DNA of 64,000 bases from JARRNE01 sp963824085 (GCA_963824085.1 CAWGNT010000024.1:248001-312000); one strand, 5' to 3'. Shown: positions 45,065 through 54,666, numbered from the stretch's first letter. The notes: generated by a model from the sequence alone, not told the origin. Translations and numbers: made by a program.

Positions 45065-46471
45065 ATGAACAGGAGATTCTTGAAGACGTTGAGCCTCGGC
45101 CTATTGAGCTCTGTTAGCTCCATCGCTCTTGCCGTGGCTCCCGAGGAGGCGTGGGTCGCCCGGTACAACGGCCCCGGTAATGGTAAGGACAACGCGTTGG
45201 CGCTGGCGGTCGATGATGGTGCCGGGAGCGCTTATGTCACCGGGTTTAGCGACGGGGGTGGTGGGAACTACGACTTCGCCACCATCAAATATGACGGCGA
45301 GGGTAAGCAGGTTTGGGTTGCCCGCTACGACGCCGACGCGCACGGCGCGGATTGGGCGAGGGCGGTCGCGGTCACAGCCGACGGCAACGTCGTCGTTACG
45401 GGGTCGAGCGCGGGTAAGGATTCCGGCTTCGACTTCGCCACCGTCAAATACGACCCCGCGGGTAATCAGCTTTGGGTCAGCCGCTACGACGGACCTGCCC
45501 ACGGCGACGACCGCGTGACGGCACTGGCGGTGGATGCAGACGGTAACGTGTATGTGACTGGTGACAGCTCCGGAGAAAGCGATGCCGCGGAGGCCGTCAC
45601 CGTCAAGTACGGTGCGGACGGCAATCTGCGTTGGGCGGCGCGCTCCGGCTCTCCCGGCGGGGGCCAGTCAGTTGCGGCCATCGCCCTGGACGGGGAGGGC
45701 AACGTCTACGTGACAGGGCGGGCAAGCCGCGAAGCCGGGAATACCGATTACGTCGCCGTCAAGTACGACCCCACGGGGAAAGTGCTCTGGACCGCCCGAC
45801 GCGATTGGTCGGCCCACGACGATGCACGCTACTTGGCGGTAGACGGGGCGGGCAACGTGTACGTCGCCGGCGATATCGTGAGCCACACCGAGGGTTCGGA
45901 GATGACTGCGCACCAGGATATGGGGCTCGTCAAATTCGGCCCGGACGGAGACGCGATCTGGAGTGTCTCCTTTAACGGAGGAGACGGAAATAACGACGTT
46001 GCCGCTGGGATCAGGCTGGGGCCAGATGGCAGCATCTACCTTTCGGGAACCACTCTGTCGTCGGGGGGGCCGGGCGCCCAGAGCCCGCCCCCAGCCGAGT
46101 TTGTCACCGCCAGATACGATCCCGACGGCGCCCTGTTGTGGACCGCGCGTCACGAGGGTGTCGAGCAGGGGGTAAGCATGGCGCAGCGTCTCGCGCTGGA
46201 CGCCGCGGGCAACGCCTACGTGCTCGCATCCGTTCGGGGGGTGCCTGACCGCACGCCCGCGCTGACGTTGATCAAGTACAGCGCCCAAGGAGAGGAGCAG
46301 TGGGTGGTTGGCCATGCCGGGTCTGCTACCACCGCCAACGGCGGTGTGTCGGTGGGCGCGGACGGGACGGTGTGGATTGCCGGGAGTGATGCTAGCGGCA
46401 GCGACTACCTGACCGTGGAGTACGCCCAGTCAGAGCGCTCCGCGTGGCACGGCACTTCCGGCGACCGCTGA
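45065..46471 (+). CDS. Secreted beta-propeller (SBBP-repeat) protein
   Basis: 468 aa. Signal peptide MNRRFLKTLSLGLLSSVSSI ending near ALAVA. About eight repeats of roughly 50-55 residues with the pattern 'A.AVD..GNVYVTG.S......DY.TVKYD..G...W.ARYDG', for example GNVYVTGDSSG and GNVYVTGRASR. Such SBBP/NHL-like propellers serve as protein-interaction platforms outside the cell. No enzyme motif is visible. Intact frame, unlike its large neighbours. Confidence 0.8.
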   Translation: MNRRFLKTLSLGLLSSVSSIALAVAPEEAWVARYNGPGNGKDNALALAVDDGAGSAYVTGFSDGGGGNYDFATIKYDGEGKQVWVARYDADAHGADWARAVAVTADGNVVVTGSSAGKDSGFDFATVKYDPAGNQLWVSRYDGPAHGDDRVTALAVDADGNVYVTGDSSGESDAAEAVTVKYGADGNLRWAARSGSPGGGQSVAAIALDGEGNVYVTGRASREAGNTDYVAVKYDPTGKVLWTARRDWSAHDDARYLAVDGAGNVYVAGDIVSHTEGSEMTAHQDMGLVKFGPDGDAIWSVSFNGGDGNNDVAAGIRLGPDGSIYLSGTTLSSGGPGAQSPPPAEFVTARYDPDGALLWTARHEGVEQGVSMAQRLALDAAGNAYVLASVRGVPDRTPALTLIKYSAQGEEQWVVGHAGSATTANGGVSVGADGTVWIAGSDASGSDYLTVEYAQSERSAWHGTSGDR

Positions 46472-46737
46472 CCCCTGTCGTCGCGGGGCTGCGGGGTACG
46501 ACGACATGGTCTCTCGGCGATTGCCGGGGCGACCGGTTGCGCGGGAAGCCTTTCTAGCCACTGACCGGTTTTCGCAGGGAATTCGGACCTATGGTTGTTG
46601 GCCCGGGCGCAGCGGAGGGCGGGAGCGGGACCTTACTGCCAAGAGAATTTGGAGCACGCTGAGATCTGCCACGGCGGGTCTTGGTGTTCTCACGGAACGA
46701 GGGCGATCGTATTGCTAATAACCCATCGGAGGAGTCA
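46472..46737. other. Upstream region of the PKD protein gene
   Basis: 266 bp, no gene; a GGAGGAG site precedes the next ATG. Confidence 0.4.
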
Positions 46738-49361
46738 ATGAGACCGAAAATTCCGAAATTACCAGCAGTCCGCGGGGTAGCGCTAGCGTCCCTGGCGTCC
46801 CTGGGGCTGCTTATGTCGACGCCACCGGCGTTCGGCTTCAACAGTATTCTGAATACCTTTAACAGCACCTATCCGGGCTCCAGCTCGGGTGCAAATGCCA
46901 GCTGTCAGCTTTGCCATGGCAGCAGCACCAGCACCTGGAACGAGTACGGCTGGGGGCTGCGGTCAAACGGACAGGACTTCGCGGCCCTGGAGGGCTTGCC
47001 GTCGGTCAACATCAACGGCGGCACGACCATGCTGGACGAGATCAATGCCAGCACCCAGCCCGGTTGGACGACCGGTGCCAACAACAATCTGTATAACCGC
47101 GGCGGGCTCATCACGAGCACCCAAACGCCCCCTGCCGGCATCGGGACCCTCGACCCGGCCGGCGCTAACATCCCGCCAATTGCCGACCCGAACGGCCCAT
47201 ACACCGGCGTCGTAGGCGTGAACGTCATGTTCGACGGCACGCGGCTCCTCCGACCCCGACGGCACCATCGTCTCCTACGATTGGGACTTCGGTGACGGTG
47301 GCACGGGCACCGGCGCGAGCCCACAGTATGCCTACGCGACAGCCGGTACCTACACGGTGACCTTGACCGTGACCGACGATGCCGGCGGCAGCGACACGGC
47401 GACGACGACCGCCACGATCGATGCGGCCAACCAGGCGCCGACGGCCGACCCGAATGGCCCCTACACCGGGACAGTTGGTGTGGCGGTGACCTTCGACGGA
47501 TCCGGCTCCACCGACCCGGACGGCACCATCGTCTGCCTACGATTGGGACTTCGGTGACGGCAGCACCGGCACCGGCGTAGCCCCGACCCACACCTATGCG
47601 GCAACCGGAACCTTCACAGTGAGCCTGACGGTGACCGACGATGCCGGTGGCACCGACACCGCGACGACGACCGCCACCATCGGCGAGGGTAACCAGCCGC
47701 CGGTCTCTGATCCAAACGGCCCGTACAACGGGACGGTTGGTGTACCCGTAACCTTCGATGGTACCGGCTCCTCGGATCCGGACGGCACCATCGTCTCCTA
47801 CGATTGGAACTTCGGTGACGGCAATACCGGCACCGGCGTGAGCCCGACCCACACCTATGCGGCGCCAGGTACCTACAACGTGACCCTGACCGTGACCGAC
47901 GACGCGGGTGCGACCGATTCGGCCATGACAACAGCCAACATCGTTGCTGCCCCGCAAGATCCGATTGCGGATCCCAACGGACCCTACAGCGGCATCGCAG
48001 GTGCACCTGTGACCTTCGACGGTAGCGGATCGTTCGATCCCGATGGCGGTGCCATCGCGTCGTACGCTTGGGATTTCGGTGACGGCGCCACCGGCACTGG
48101 AGTCAGCCCAACGCACACATACGCGGTTGCTGGTTCCTATACAGTAACCTTAACGGTCGTGGACAACGAAGGGGCAACCAGTGCGCCGGCGACGACGACA
48201 GCTAGTATCGACGTCAATCAGGCGCCGACCGCTGACCCGAACGGCCCGTATACCGGTGTCGTTGGCGTGAACGTCATGTTCGACGGCACTGGCTCGAGCG
48301 ATCCGGACGGCACCATCGCTTCCTATGATTGGGACTTCGGAGACGGCAGCACCGGCAGTGGTGCCCAGCCGCAGCACGCCTACGCCGCGGTCGGTAGCTA
48401 CACGGTGACGCTGACGGTGACCGATAACCTCGGTGCGGTCAGTGACCCGGCGACGACGACCGCTGACATCGTGGTAGGCAACCTGCCGCCGACGGCCGAC
48501 CCGAACGGGCCGTACAGCGGGACGGTTGGTGTAGCAGTGACGTTCGACGGGTCCGGCTCCAGCGACCCAGATGGCAGCATCGTCTCCTACGTTTGGGACT
48601 TCGGTGACGGTAGTACTGGTAATGGCGTGGCGCCGAGCCACACCTATGCGACCAGTGGAACCTTCACGGTAAGCCTGACGGTGACTGACAATGCCGGTGC
48701 TACCGACACGGCGACGACGAGCGCCACCATCGGCATGGGCAACCAGCCGCCGGTGGCTGATCCGAACGGCCCGTACACGGGGGAGGTCGGCATACCTCTG
48801 ACCTTCGACGGTACCGGCTCCTCGGATCCGGACGGCACGATCGTATCCTACGATTGGGACTTCGGTGACGGCACTGTCATGCTTGATGCAGGGCCGACGC
48901 CCAGTCATGCCTATGCGGCAGAGGGTACCTACAACGTCACCCTGACAGTCACGGATGACGCTGGCGCGACGGATTCAGGCGGCACGACCGCGACCATTAG
49001 CTTGGCCGACGTGTTCCTCAGCAACCTGAAGGTGCCGAACAAGGTCAACGGTAAGGTTGGCCGGGTGGTGAACAAGACCGTCGATGCTAAAGGCGACGGT
49101 ACGCTCGTCGCCCAGCAAGCCACTGTGACTCTGTCCGCCGTGGCCTCGTCGGGTATAGGGGTGGTCATCCAGCCCGTGAGCATCACGGAAGGGGTCGTCC
49201 CGGGCAATCCGGAGACGCAGTTCCGGTGGTTTACCGTGTTCATCTCGTGTGACGCAAGGGGAACTGGGACTGTGGAATGGACGGCGATCATCAGCGCATC
49301 GGCCAACTCCGATCCGAACAACGACGTCCTGACGGGAACTACATCGGTGACCTGCCGCTAG
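46738..49361 (+). pseudogene. Seven-PKD-repeat secreted protein with one haem motif, two frameshifts
   Basis: About 873 aa once one extra base near 47238 and one near 47532 are removed; the open segments are 46738-47250, 47251-47530 and 47533-49361. Signal peptide LASLASLGLLMSTPPAFG, then a small domain with a single CXXCH (SCQLCHGSSTSTWNEYGWGL), then seven PKD repeats, each opening PxADPNGPYTG or a variant, with TFDGTGSSDPDGTI inside and ending in TVTLTVTDDAG, then a 115-residue C-terminal beta-rich domain (VFLSNLKVPNKVNGKVGRVV). PKD arrays hold extracellular proteins away from the cell surface; the haem domain suggests attachment of an electron-transfer unit. Terminator at 49384-49413. Confidence 0.85.
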
Positions 49362-49383
49362 GCCGGGCTAGCCGATAACTTGG

Positions 49384-49413
49384 GGGGAGGAGGCGAACTC
49401 CTCCCCTTTTTTT
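49384..49413 (+). terminator. Rho-independent terminator of the PKD protein gene
   Basis: Perfect 9-bp stem GGGGAGGAG/CTCCTCCCC with GCGAA loop, then seven T. Confidence 0.92.
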
Positions 49414-49668
49414 GTATCCGAGTTATGGTGCAGGCGCCGCAGGAGCAAGCTCTGCACGTCCTACCAACCGGGCGACTTGGTTATCCGAGCGACTTTAATG
49501 TTTCCAAGCGGCCGAGGCCTTGCTGTTGGAATGGCCGTGGTCTTATTGAGTTCTCATGATGGCGAGAGCGACAAGCGTCGGGTTGGTATGACTCCAAGAT
49601 AATGCAAAGACGTAGGTTGAGGTGAGGCGCGAAACCCAACGTTGTCGCTTTTTTAGCTTCTTGAAAAG

Positions 49669-50076
49669 ATGATTAAACAGATTGATCCATGCAGAGCCCT
49701 ATCTCTAACCGCCGCGAGCCTGGGCGCCGTGGCCATCGTCTTCGCGCTTAGCTCTCCGCAAGTATCAGCGATGGAGACCGGCACCTACGAGTCGCCTGAT
49801 CTCAGTCGATTTCTTCTCATCAACGGAGAAGAGGCCGACGGCGATGGTGACGGCGTCAAGGAGACGCACATCGTCCACTATCAGGACGTGGCCGGTGACA
49901 AGCTCTTTAGCATGTCCACCAAGGACAAGCTGTGGGCGTGGAGCCTCCAGTCGAAAGCAGACAAAGGCTCCGAGGGCGGCTGGAACTATGTCATCCGAGA
50001 CAGCAACTGCGATGGGACCTTCGATGAGAAGTACACGTTGGATGAAGAATTTCACGTGCCGGATTGTCTGAAGTAG
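49669..50076 (+). CDS. Exported EF-hand-like protein, paralogue 2
   Basis: 135 aa. Signal peptide with core SLTAASLGAVAIVFALSS, likely cleaved after VSA. The mature region mirrors the protein at 43483-43908: YESPDLSRFLLINGE, ADGDGDGVKETHIVHY, WNYVIRDSNCDGTFDEKY and HVPDCLK. The two acidic loops suggest calcium binding. The downstream rhodanese-like gene begins 40 bp later. Confidence 0.7.
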   Translation: MIKQIDPCRALSLTAASLGAVAIVFALSSPQVSAMETGTYESPDLSRFLLINGEEADGDGDGVKETHIVHYQDVAGDKLFSMSTKDKLWAWSLQSKADKGSEGGWNYVIRDSNCDGTFDEKYTLDEEFHVPDCLK

Positions 50077-50116
50077 TCGGCGGCGCCCGTTCGAGGTGCC
50101 ACGTGCGAGACCCGCG

Positions 50117-50526
50117 ATGTACAGAAACACTTCTCGCCTCCTAATCGGGGTATTGCTCCTCATCTCGGTGCCCGTTGCTTGCACTGGGCGACGACTTCCA
50201 AACCCCCGCGATCAAGGCGGCGGACGTCTTGGCCCGGGAAGGCACGCCGGAAGCGCTTGCTGGTGGTCGACGTGCGGCCGTACGGCGAGTACAAGTCGGG
50301 CCATATCGCCGGTGCGATCGATATCCCGTACACGAAGGTGGACAAGCACTTGGACGAGCTGCGGAAGGCGAAGGGCGTCGTGCTCTACTGCACGCTGGGC
50401 CATCGGACGAAGCTGGCGGAGCAGACGCTGCTCGATAACGACGTGCCAAACGTCTTCCATCTTGACGGTGGCCTCGGCGCCTGGCGACAGGCGGGCTATC
50501 CGATCCACACGGGCTGGGGGCCGTGA
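50117..50526 (+). pseudogene. Rhodanese-like lipoprotein, two frameshifts
   Basis: Start MYRNTSRLLIGVLLLISVPV followed by AC, a lipobox. Two extra bases (near 50186 and 50265) split the frame; rejoined it continues LGDDFQTPAIKAADVLA, VVDVRPYGEYKSGHIAGAID and LYCTLGHRTKLAEQTLLDND to the stop, about 135 aa. The active-site Cys in LYCTLGHR is the rhodanese catalytic loop. A membrane-anchored periplasmic sulfurtransferase is predicted. Indels probably reflect either decay or local sequence errors. Confidence 0.7.
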
Positions 50527-50826
50527 AACAGGGCTGATTTGCCCCGGCCGCCCGAGGCGGAGCTGATCTGACGAAACAAACGCCACCGTATGTGTGGGTG
50601 TTCGTTAGATTCTCGTTGGTGACTGGTGCTGAAGGTCAGCTGGACCGCTTTGCACTCCATCCCTGGGGCCTGGATCCCGGCACTCCCTGCCGGGATGACG
50701 GCGCGGACACCAATCGAGGTCGTCTTTCTGGCAGAGTCCGATCCGGATTTGTTCCGGGGGATTTCCGGAACGCCGGGGCCATGGACGGCGCGGAACGTCC
50801 CAAAGTCCAGAGCCCGATTCGGTGTG
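50527..50826. other. Intergenic with dispersed repeat B
   Basis: 300 bp. A full copy of the dispersed hairpin repeat lies at 50627-50703; nothing else is recognised. Confidence 0.5.
50627..50703 (+). repeat. Dispersed repeat, copy B
   Basis: Contains GCTGAAGGTCAGCTGGACCG, then CTGGATCCCGGCACTCCCTGCCGGGATGAC, whose ends (ATCCCGGC / GCCGGGAT) form a hairpin. Related to copies at 18911 and 61120. Confidence 0.65.
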
Positions 50827-51540
50827 TCACTGGTTGGCCGGTGAGGTCTCTGGAGCTGACGCTTGCTGACTTGCCTGAGGCTTGGGTGGTGGGGACTGCT
50901 TTCCCGCGTGCGGCAGCGGAATCTCGACCCGTCCGCTCTCGTGGCCTCTCACGTAGTCGATGACCAGCTCTTTGGCATCAGGGATATCGGGTAGGAAAGC
51001 GCTGCCCGCCACCTTCCCTCCGGGCGCCAGCTCAACCCCTTTCAGCACCCTGACCGCGAAGGTCCGCTGCGCGCTTCCCTTTGTGCCCGATGTCGCGGTG
51101 GAGGTCGCACTGGACAGCACGCTGACGAGAACCCCACCGTAGGGGATGATCTGGCCGGCCGCGAATCCGGCGGCGCTCTTTGCCACGTCGCCGGCGACTT
51201 CCAGCGTCGTGTTCGGCGGGACGATGATCTGATCATAGGTCGCCGCCGAGTCGATGTAGCGGCCCGTCGGGTTGAGGAGCTTGACGTTCTTCACCGTCAG
51301 GTCTTCCGCGCTGATGTTCTCGATCTCCAGCACGTACTCACGCCAGCCCTCGTCCTGCACCAAGGTGCCTTCGTCTCCGGTACGCAGGACGCCGGCCAGG
51401 GTGACCCGAATGTCCGGCGACTGGACGGTGATCGGCTGCGGTCTCGGCGGATGATCGTTCTTGCCCGCCAGCTTGGAGCCGCCGCATCCGGCGATGATCA
51501 GGGCGAGGGCGACCGGAATGGTCCCAAGGCGTCGGAGCAT
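50827..51540 (-). CDS. Lipoprotein with beta-rich domain, copy 1
   Basis: 237 aa starting MLRRLGTIPVALALIIAGCG, lipobox IAGC. The mature domain (VTLAGVLRTGDEGTLVQDEG, ENISAEDLTVKNVKLLNPTG) looks immunoglobulin-like; the C-terminus is P/Q-rich (KPQASQQASAPETSPANQ). No function recognised. A near-identical second copy lies at 53467-54101. ATG at 51540 was chosen because it starts the lipobox signal. Confidence 0.75.
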   Translation of the reverse strand: MLRRLGTIPVALALIIAGCGGSKLAGKNDHPPRPQPITVQSPDIRVTLAGVLRTGDEGTLVQDEGWREYVLEIENISAEDLTVKNVKLLNPTGRYIDSAATYDQIIVPPNTTLEVAGDVAKSAAGFAAGQIIPYGGVLVSVLSSATSTATSGTKGSAQRTFAVRVLKGVELAPGGKVAGSAFLPDIPDAKELVIDYVRGHESGRVEIPLPHAGKQSPPPKPQASQQASAPETSPANQ

Positions 51541-51593
51541 GTTGCGTCTCGTGGTCGGGTTGAGGGGTTTCACCTGGTCCGGCAGATAAAACG

Positions 51594-51660
51594 TGGTGAG
51601 TGCAGCGAACCGCACCGGCCGCGAGTGATGCGGTTCGTCCCGCAATGCATCCTGCGGTCC
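51594..51660. repeat. Degenerate copy of GTAGGATGTGG palindrome family
   Basis: GTGGTGAGTGCAGCGAACCGCA ... TGCGGTTCGTCCC. Related copies at about 53318-53380, 54163-54232, 56202-56271 and 57176-57238. Confidence 0.55.
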
Positions 51661-51720
51661 TGAAGCGTGCTGTATGCGGCGCGCGATGGCTCATTCCCCG
51701 TCCATTGTACCCGTGGGCTC

Positions 51721-51927
51721 GTAGGAGCGAGCTTGCTCGCGAGCGGCGTGCGAATTGACGGCAGGATCGTTCCGTTGTGGTTCGGGTGCGGTCTCTGGGT
51801 TGAGAACCCTTCGGGGTGGTCGCGAGCAGGCTGGGCGGTCGCGAGCAGGCTGGGCGGTCGCGAGCAGGCTGGGCGGTCGCGAGCAAGCTCGCTCCTACGG
51901 GGTGGTCGCGAGCGGGGTCGCTCCTAC
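51721..51927. repeat. REP array with 19-base tandem repeats
   Basis: Forward REP at 51721-51742; three tandem 19-base units (GGTCGCGAGCAGGCTGGGC) at 51818-51874; inverted REP at 51877-51898 and a variant inverted unit (TCGCGAGCGGGGTCGCTCC...) at 51906-51927. The 19-mer is built from half a REP, so the tandem array arose inside a REPIN. Confidence 0.88.
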
Positions 51928-51966
51928 AGATAGTCGGGACGCGCCGTTCGCCGATGGGTGCCGTTG

Positions 51967-53139
51967 TCATGCGAGCATCCGGAGCCCATCCGCCAATGCG
52001 CGGACACTGATGGCTTCAATCTTCTCCGAGAGAGGATACCGATCGTCGGCCGCATGGACCACGAAGGCGCGCGCCGGCTTTATGTCGTTGCACGCCTGAT
52101 GGAAGCCCCTTTCAACCCGCCCTGACAGTGCGCGTTTGATCTCGATGGCCCAGATTGAACCGTCCTTGTGCTCAAGCACGAGGTCGATCTCGGCGCCGGC
52201 CGCAGTGCGATAGAAGAAGGCCGATGACCGCCAAGGCAAAACGGACAGCAACGTTTCCAGGACGTGGCCTTCCCAGCTCAAGCCGACCACCGGATGGCCG
52301 GCGAGCTGCTCGAGGGTTTCAATGCCGAGCAGCGCATGCACGAGGCCGCTGTCGCGGACAAACACCTTGGGCGATTTTACGAGGCGCTTGCCGATATTGG
52401 CATGGAAAGGCGGCAGTCGACGTACCAGGAGGAGGTCGACCAGCAGGTCGATGTAGCGGGTGACCGACTGCGTGCTCACTTCCAGCGAACGGCCGATCTC
52501 GGAGGCGTTGAGTGTCGTGCCTTGGCGGTGAGCCAGCATGGTCCACAAGCGTTCGAGCGTCGTGGCCGGAATGCGCATGCCGAACATTGGCACGTCGCGT
52601 TCCAGATAGGTGCGGATGAAATCCTTGCGCAGGGAAAGGCTATCGCCGTCGCTGTCAGCCAGGTAGCTGTCCGGAAATCCCCCGCGCAGCCAGAGCCGTT
52701 CGCGCGCCGAGCGACTGTCCTCGACCTCTAGGGCAGACAGGGGAGCCAGATTGATATAGGCGATGCGGCCCGCCAGGGATTCACCCGATGTACGCATCAG
52801 ATCGATGGAGGCAGATCCCAAGATGAGAAACCGGCCCTTGCCTTTTCCCTTGCGCCGACCCCTGTCGATCACCCCGCGCAGGGCCGGAAATACATCCGGT
52901 ACCCGATGAATCTCGTCCAGGATGACGAGTCGGTCTTCGAAACTCTCGAAGAACAGGGCAGGGCTCGTGAGCCGGTTGCGATCGTCCCGGTCCTCCAGGT
53001 CCAGATACAGGGCGTCGGAGGCTTGGCCGATTTCCAGCGCGAGCGTTGTCTTGCCAACCTGCCGTGGACCTGTCAAGGCGACGGCGGCTTGGCGGCGGAG
53101 GGCGTCCTCGACCTGCAGCTTGACCAGTCTGGGTATCAT
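51967..53139 (-). CDS. AAA-family ATPase with DUF4143 domain
   Basis: 390 aa. N-terminal ATPase: Walker A TGPRQVGKTTLALEI, Walker B LVILDEIHRVPD. The C-terminal DUF4143 domain has the nuclease-like segment GAEIDLVLEHKDGSIWAIEIK, with D...E-x-K, typical of this family. Such ATPases are common in accessory DNA; some act like toxin or defence modules, unproven here. ATG at 53139 is overlapped closely by an 11-bp inverted repeat. Confidence 0.85.
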   Translation of the reverse strand: MIPRLVKLQVEDALRRQAAVALTGPRQVGKTTLALEIGQASDALYLDLEDRDDRNRLTSPALFFESFEDRLVILDEIHRVPDVFPALRGVIDRGRRKGKGKGRFLILGSASIDLMRTSGESLAGRIAYINLAPLSALEVEDSRSARERLWLRGGFPDSYLADSDGDSLSLRKDFIRTYLERDVPMFGMRIPATTLERLWTMLAHRQGTTLNASEIGRSLEVSTQSVTRYIDLLVDLLLVRRLPPFHANIGKRLVKSPKVFVRDSGLVHALLGIETLEQLAGHPVVGLSWEGHVLETLLSVLPWRSSAFFYRTAAGAEIDLVLEHKDGSIWAIEIKRALSGRVERGFHQACNDIKPARAFVVHAADDRYPLSEKIEAISVRALADGLRMLA

Positions 53140-53176
53140 CCTTGCAAATTATCCACATCATGGAAAATTTGCAAGG
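53140..53176. promoter_or_regulatory. Perfect 11-bp inverted repeat at the ATPase start
   Basis: CCTTGCAAATT (53140-53150) and AATTTGCAAGG (53166-53176), exact complements with a 15-base spacer, directly upstream of the ATPase start codon. Probably an operator, or a fold that hides the translation start. Confidence 0.55.
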
Positions 53177-53466
53177 ACTATTCAGGCAAAGATCCACAAA
53201 CGTGTCAGGGATTCGGCGGACTGGGTCGCTCGTACAGACGGCTGTCGTTTTCCGCGGTAGCGTCTCTTTGCTCGGGCTTCTCAGGACCCGCCATCCGCCG
53301 GCGGTGGACGGCTGAGTCCCCCAACCGCGTTCCATGCGATTGATACGGCTCGCCTCGCTCACTACACACTGCCGGCGGCGCTAGCTCAGGCACAGCGCTC
53401 CGCAATTCGCTTCTGGGCCCTGAGTCCAGGTTCGCCCGGTAGCAACTCGGAGTCCGATTCGGTGTG
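53177..53466. other. Intergenic with degenerate palindrome copy
   Basis: 290 bp. About 53318-53380 (GATTGATACGGCTCGCC...CTCACTACACACTG) is a degenerate copy of the GTAGGATGTGG family. No gene seen. Confidence 0.4.
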
Positions 53467-54101
53467 TTAATGGTTGGCCGGGGACCTTTTCAGCGGTGGG
53501 GCCGGCGGAACCGACTGTATTGCTGGTATTGCGGTCTGCTGAGTTGGCTCGAGCGTGGGCGCGGGAGCAGGTTGATGTGCCGGGGCTGACTGGTCCGCTT
53601 GCGGAGCGGGACCGGAGATCGGCTGACCGGCGCCGGAAGCCGGGATCTGTTGGCTCGCCGGCGGCACCGTCGCGGGAGCACGCTGACCAGGTATCCGCCA
53701 TAGGGGATGATCTGGCCGGCCGCGATTCCCGCTGTTGTCTTGGCGACGTCCCCGGCGACGGCGAGGGTCGTGATAGGGGGCACCAGGATCTGCTCGTACG
53801 TCGAGGCCGATTCGATGTAGTGGCGGTTGGGGTTGAGGAGCCGGACGTTCTTGACCGTCAGATCCTCGCCGCTGAGGTTTTGAACCTCGAGCACGTACTC
53901 CCGCCAGCCCGCGTCTTTCACCAGGGTGCCCTCGTCGCCGACCCGGAGGGTCTTGGCGAGCGTGACCCGCAGGTCCGGTGACTGGACGGTGATCGGCTGC
54001 GGTCTCGGCGGATGTGCGTTCTTGCCCGCCAGCTTGGAGCCGCCGCATCCGGCGATGATCAGGGCGAAGGCGACCGGAATGGTCCCAAGGCGTCGGAGCA
54101 T
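53467..54101 (-). pseudogene. Lipoprotein copy 2, frameshifted
   Basis: MLRRLGTIPVAFALIIAGCG to GGYLVSVL is colinear with the copy at 50827-51540. After SVL one base is missing and the frame moves into the P/Q-rich tail (ASQQIPASGAGQPISG), about 212 aa in all. About 55 residues of the beta-rich region are also absent relative to copy 1. Product, if made, would be truncated. Confidence 0.72.
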
Positions 54102-54281
54102 GTTGCGTCTCGTGGTCGGGGTTGCAGGTTTCACCTGGTCCGGCAGATTAGAGGTGGCGAGTGCAGCGCACCGCATCGGCCGCGAGTGATGCGGTTCGTC
54201 CCTCAACGCATCTTGCGGTCCTGAAGCGCGTTGTATGCAGCGCCCCATGGCCGGCTCGCCGCCGATTGTACCTTCCGAATC

Positions 54282-54489
54282 GTAGGAGCGAGCTTGCTCG
54301 CGACCTGTGAACGGATTGACCGCAAGATTGTTCTATTCTTGGTTTACTCGCGGTCACTGGCTTGACATCCCTTCGGAGCGGTCGCGAGCAAGCTCGCTCC
54401 TACGGGCGGGCGGCTTTGTTGGCTGATCGCGAGCAGGCTGCTGCTCCGGACGGTGGCTCCGCTGGGGTCGCGAGCAAGCTCGCTCCTAC
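54282..54489. repeat. REPIN with additional inverted REP
   Basis: Forward REP 54282-54303, inverted REPs 54382-54403 and 54468-54489, plus a partial unit at 54427. Part of the segmental duplication with 51721-51898. Confidence 0.88.
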
Positions 54490-54572
54490 CGGACGTTTCA
54501 CGCGTGTCTTTAGCGCGTCGTTGGGTACGCAGGGCGCTGGAACATCGAGCGCTCTGCTGGGTTGCGGATTTC

Positions 54573-54666
54573 TGCGATCAGGCTCGGCGTGGGCCAGTCC
54601 CATCCGTCCAGCCGTTTTCCGAAGCCGTTCGTCTCGGGTCCGGCGTATTGCCGCCGCGTTCACGTA
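54573..54666 (-). pseudogene. VapC C-terminal tail carried next to a REPIN
   Basis: Reverse frame NAAAIRRTRDERLRKTAGRM then GLAHAEPD corresponds to AKLWTRDKRLRATSEQLGLA at 27294. The stop codon is lost. The same relation to an upstream inverted REP and a GCTGGAACAT string is seen at 27260-27300, so the two loci share a repeat unit larger than the REPIN. Confidence 0.5.
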
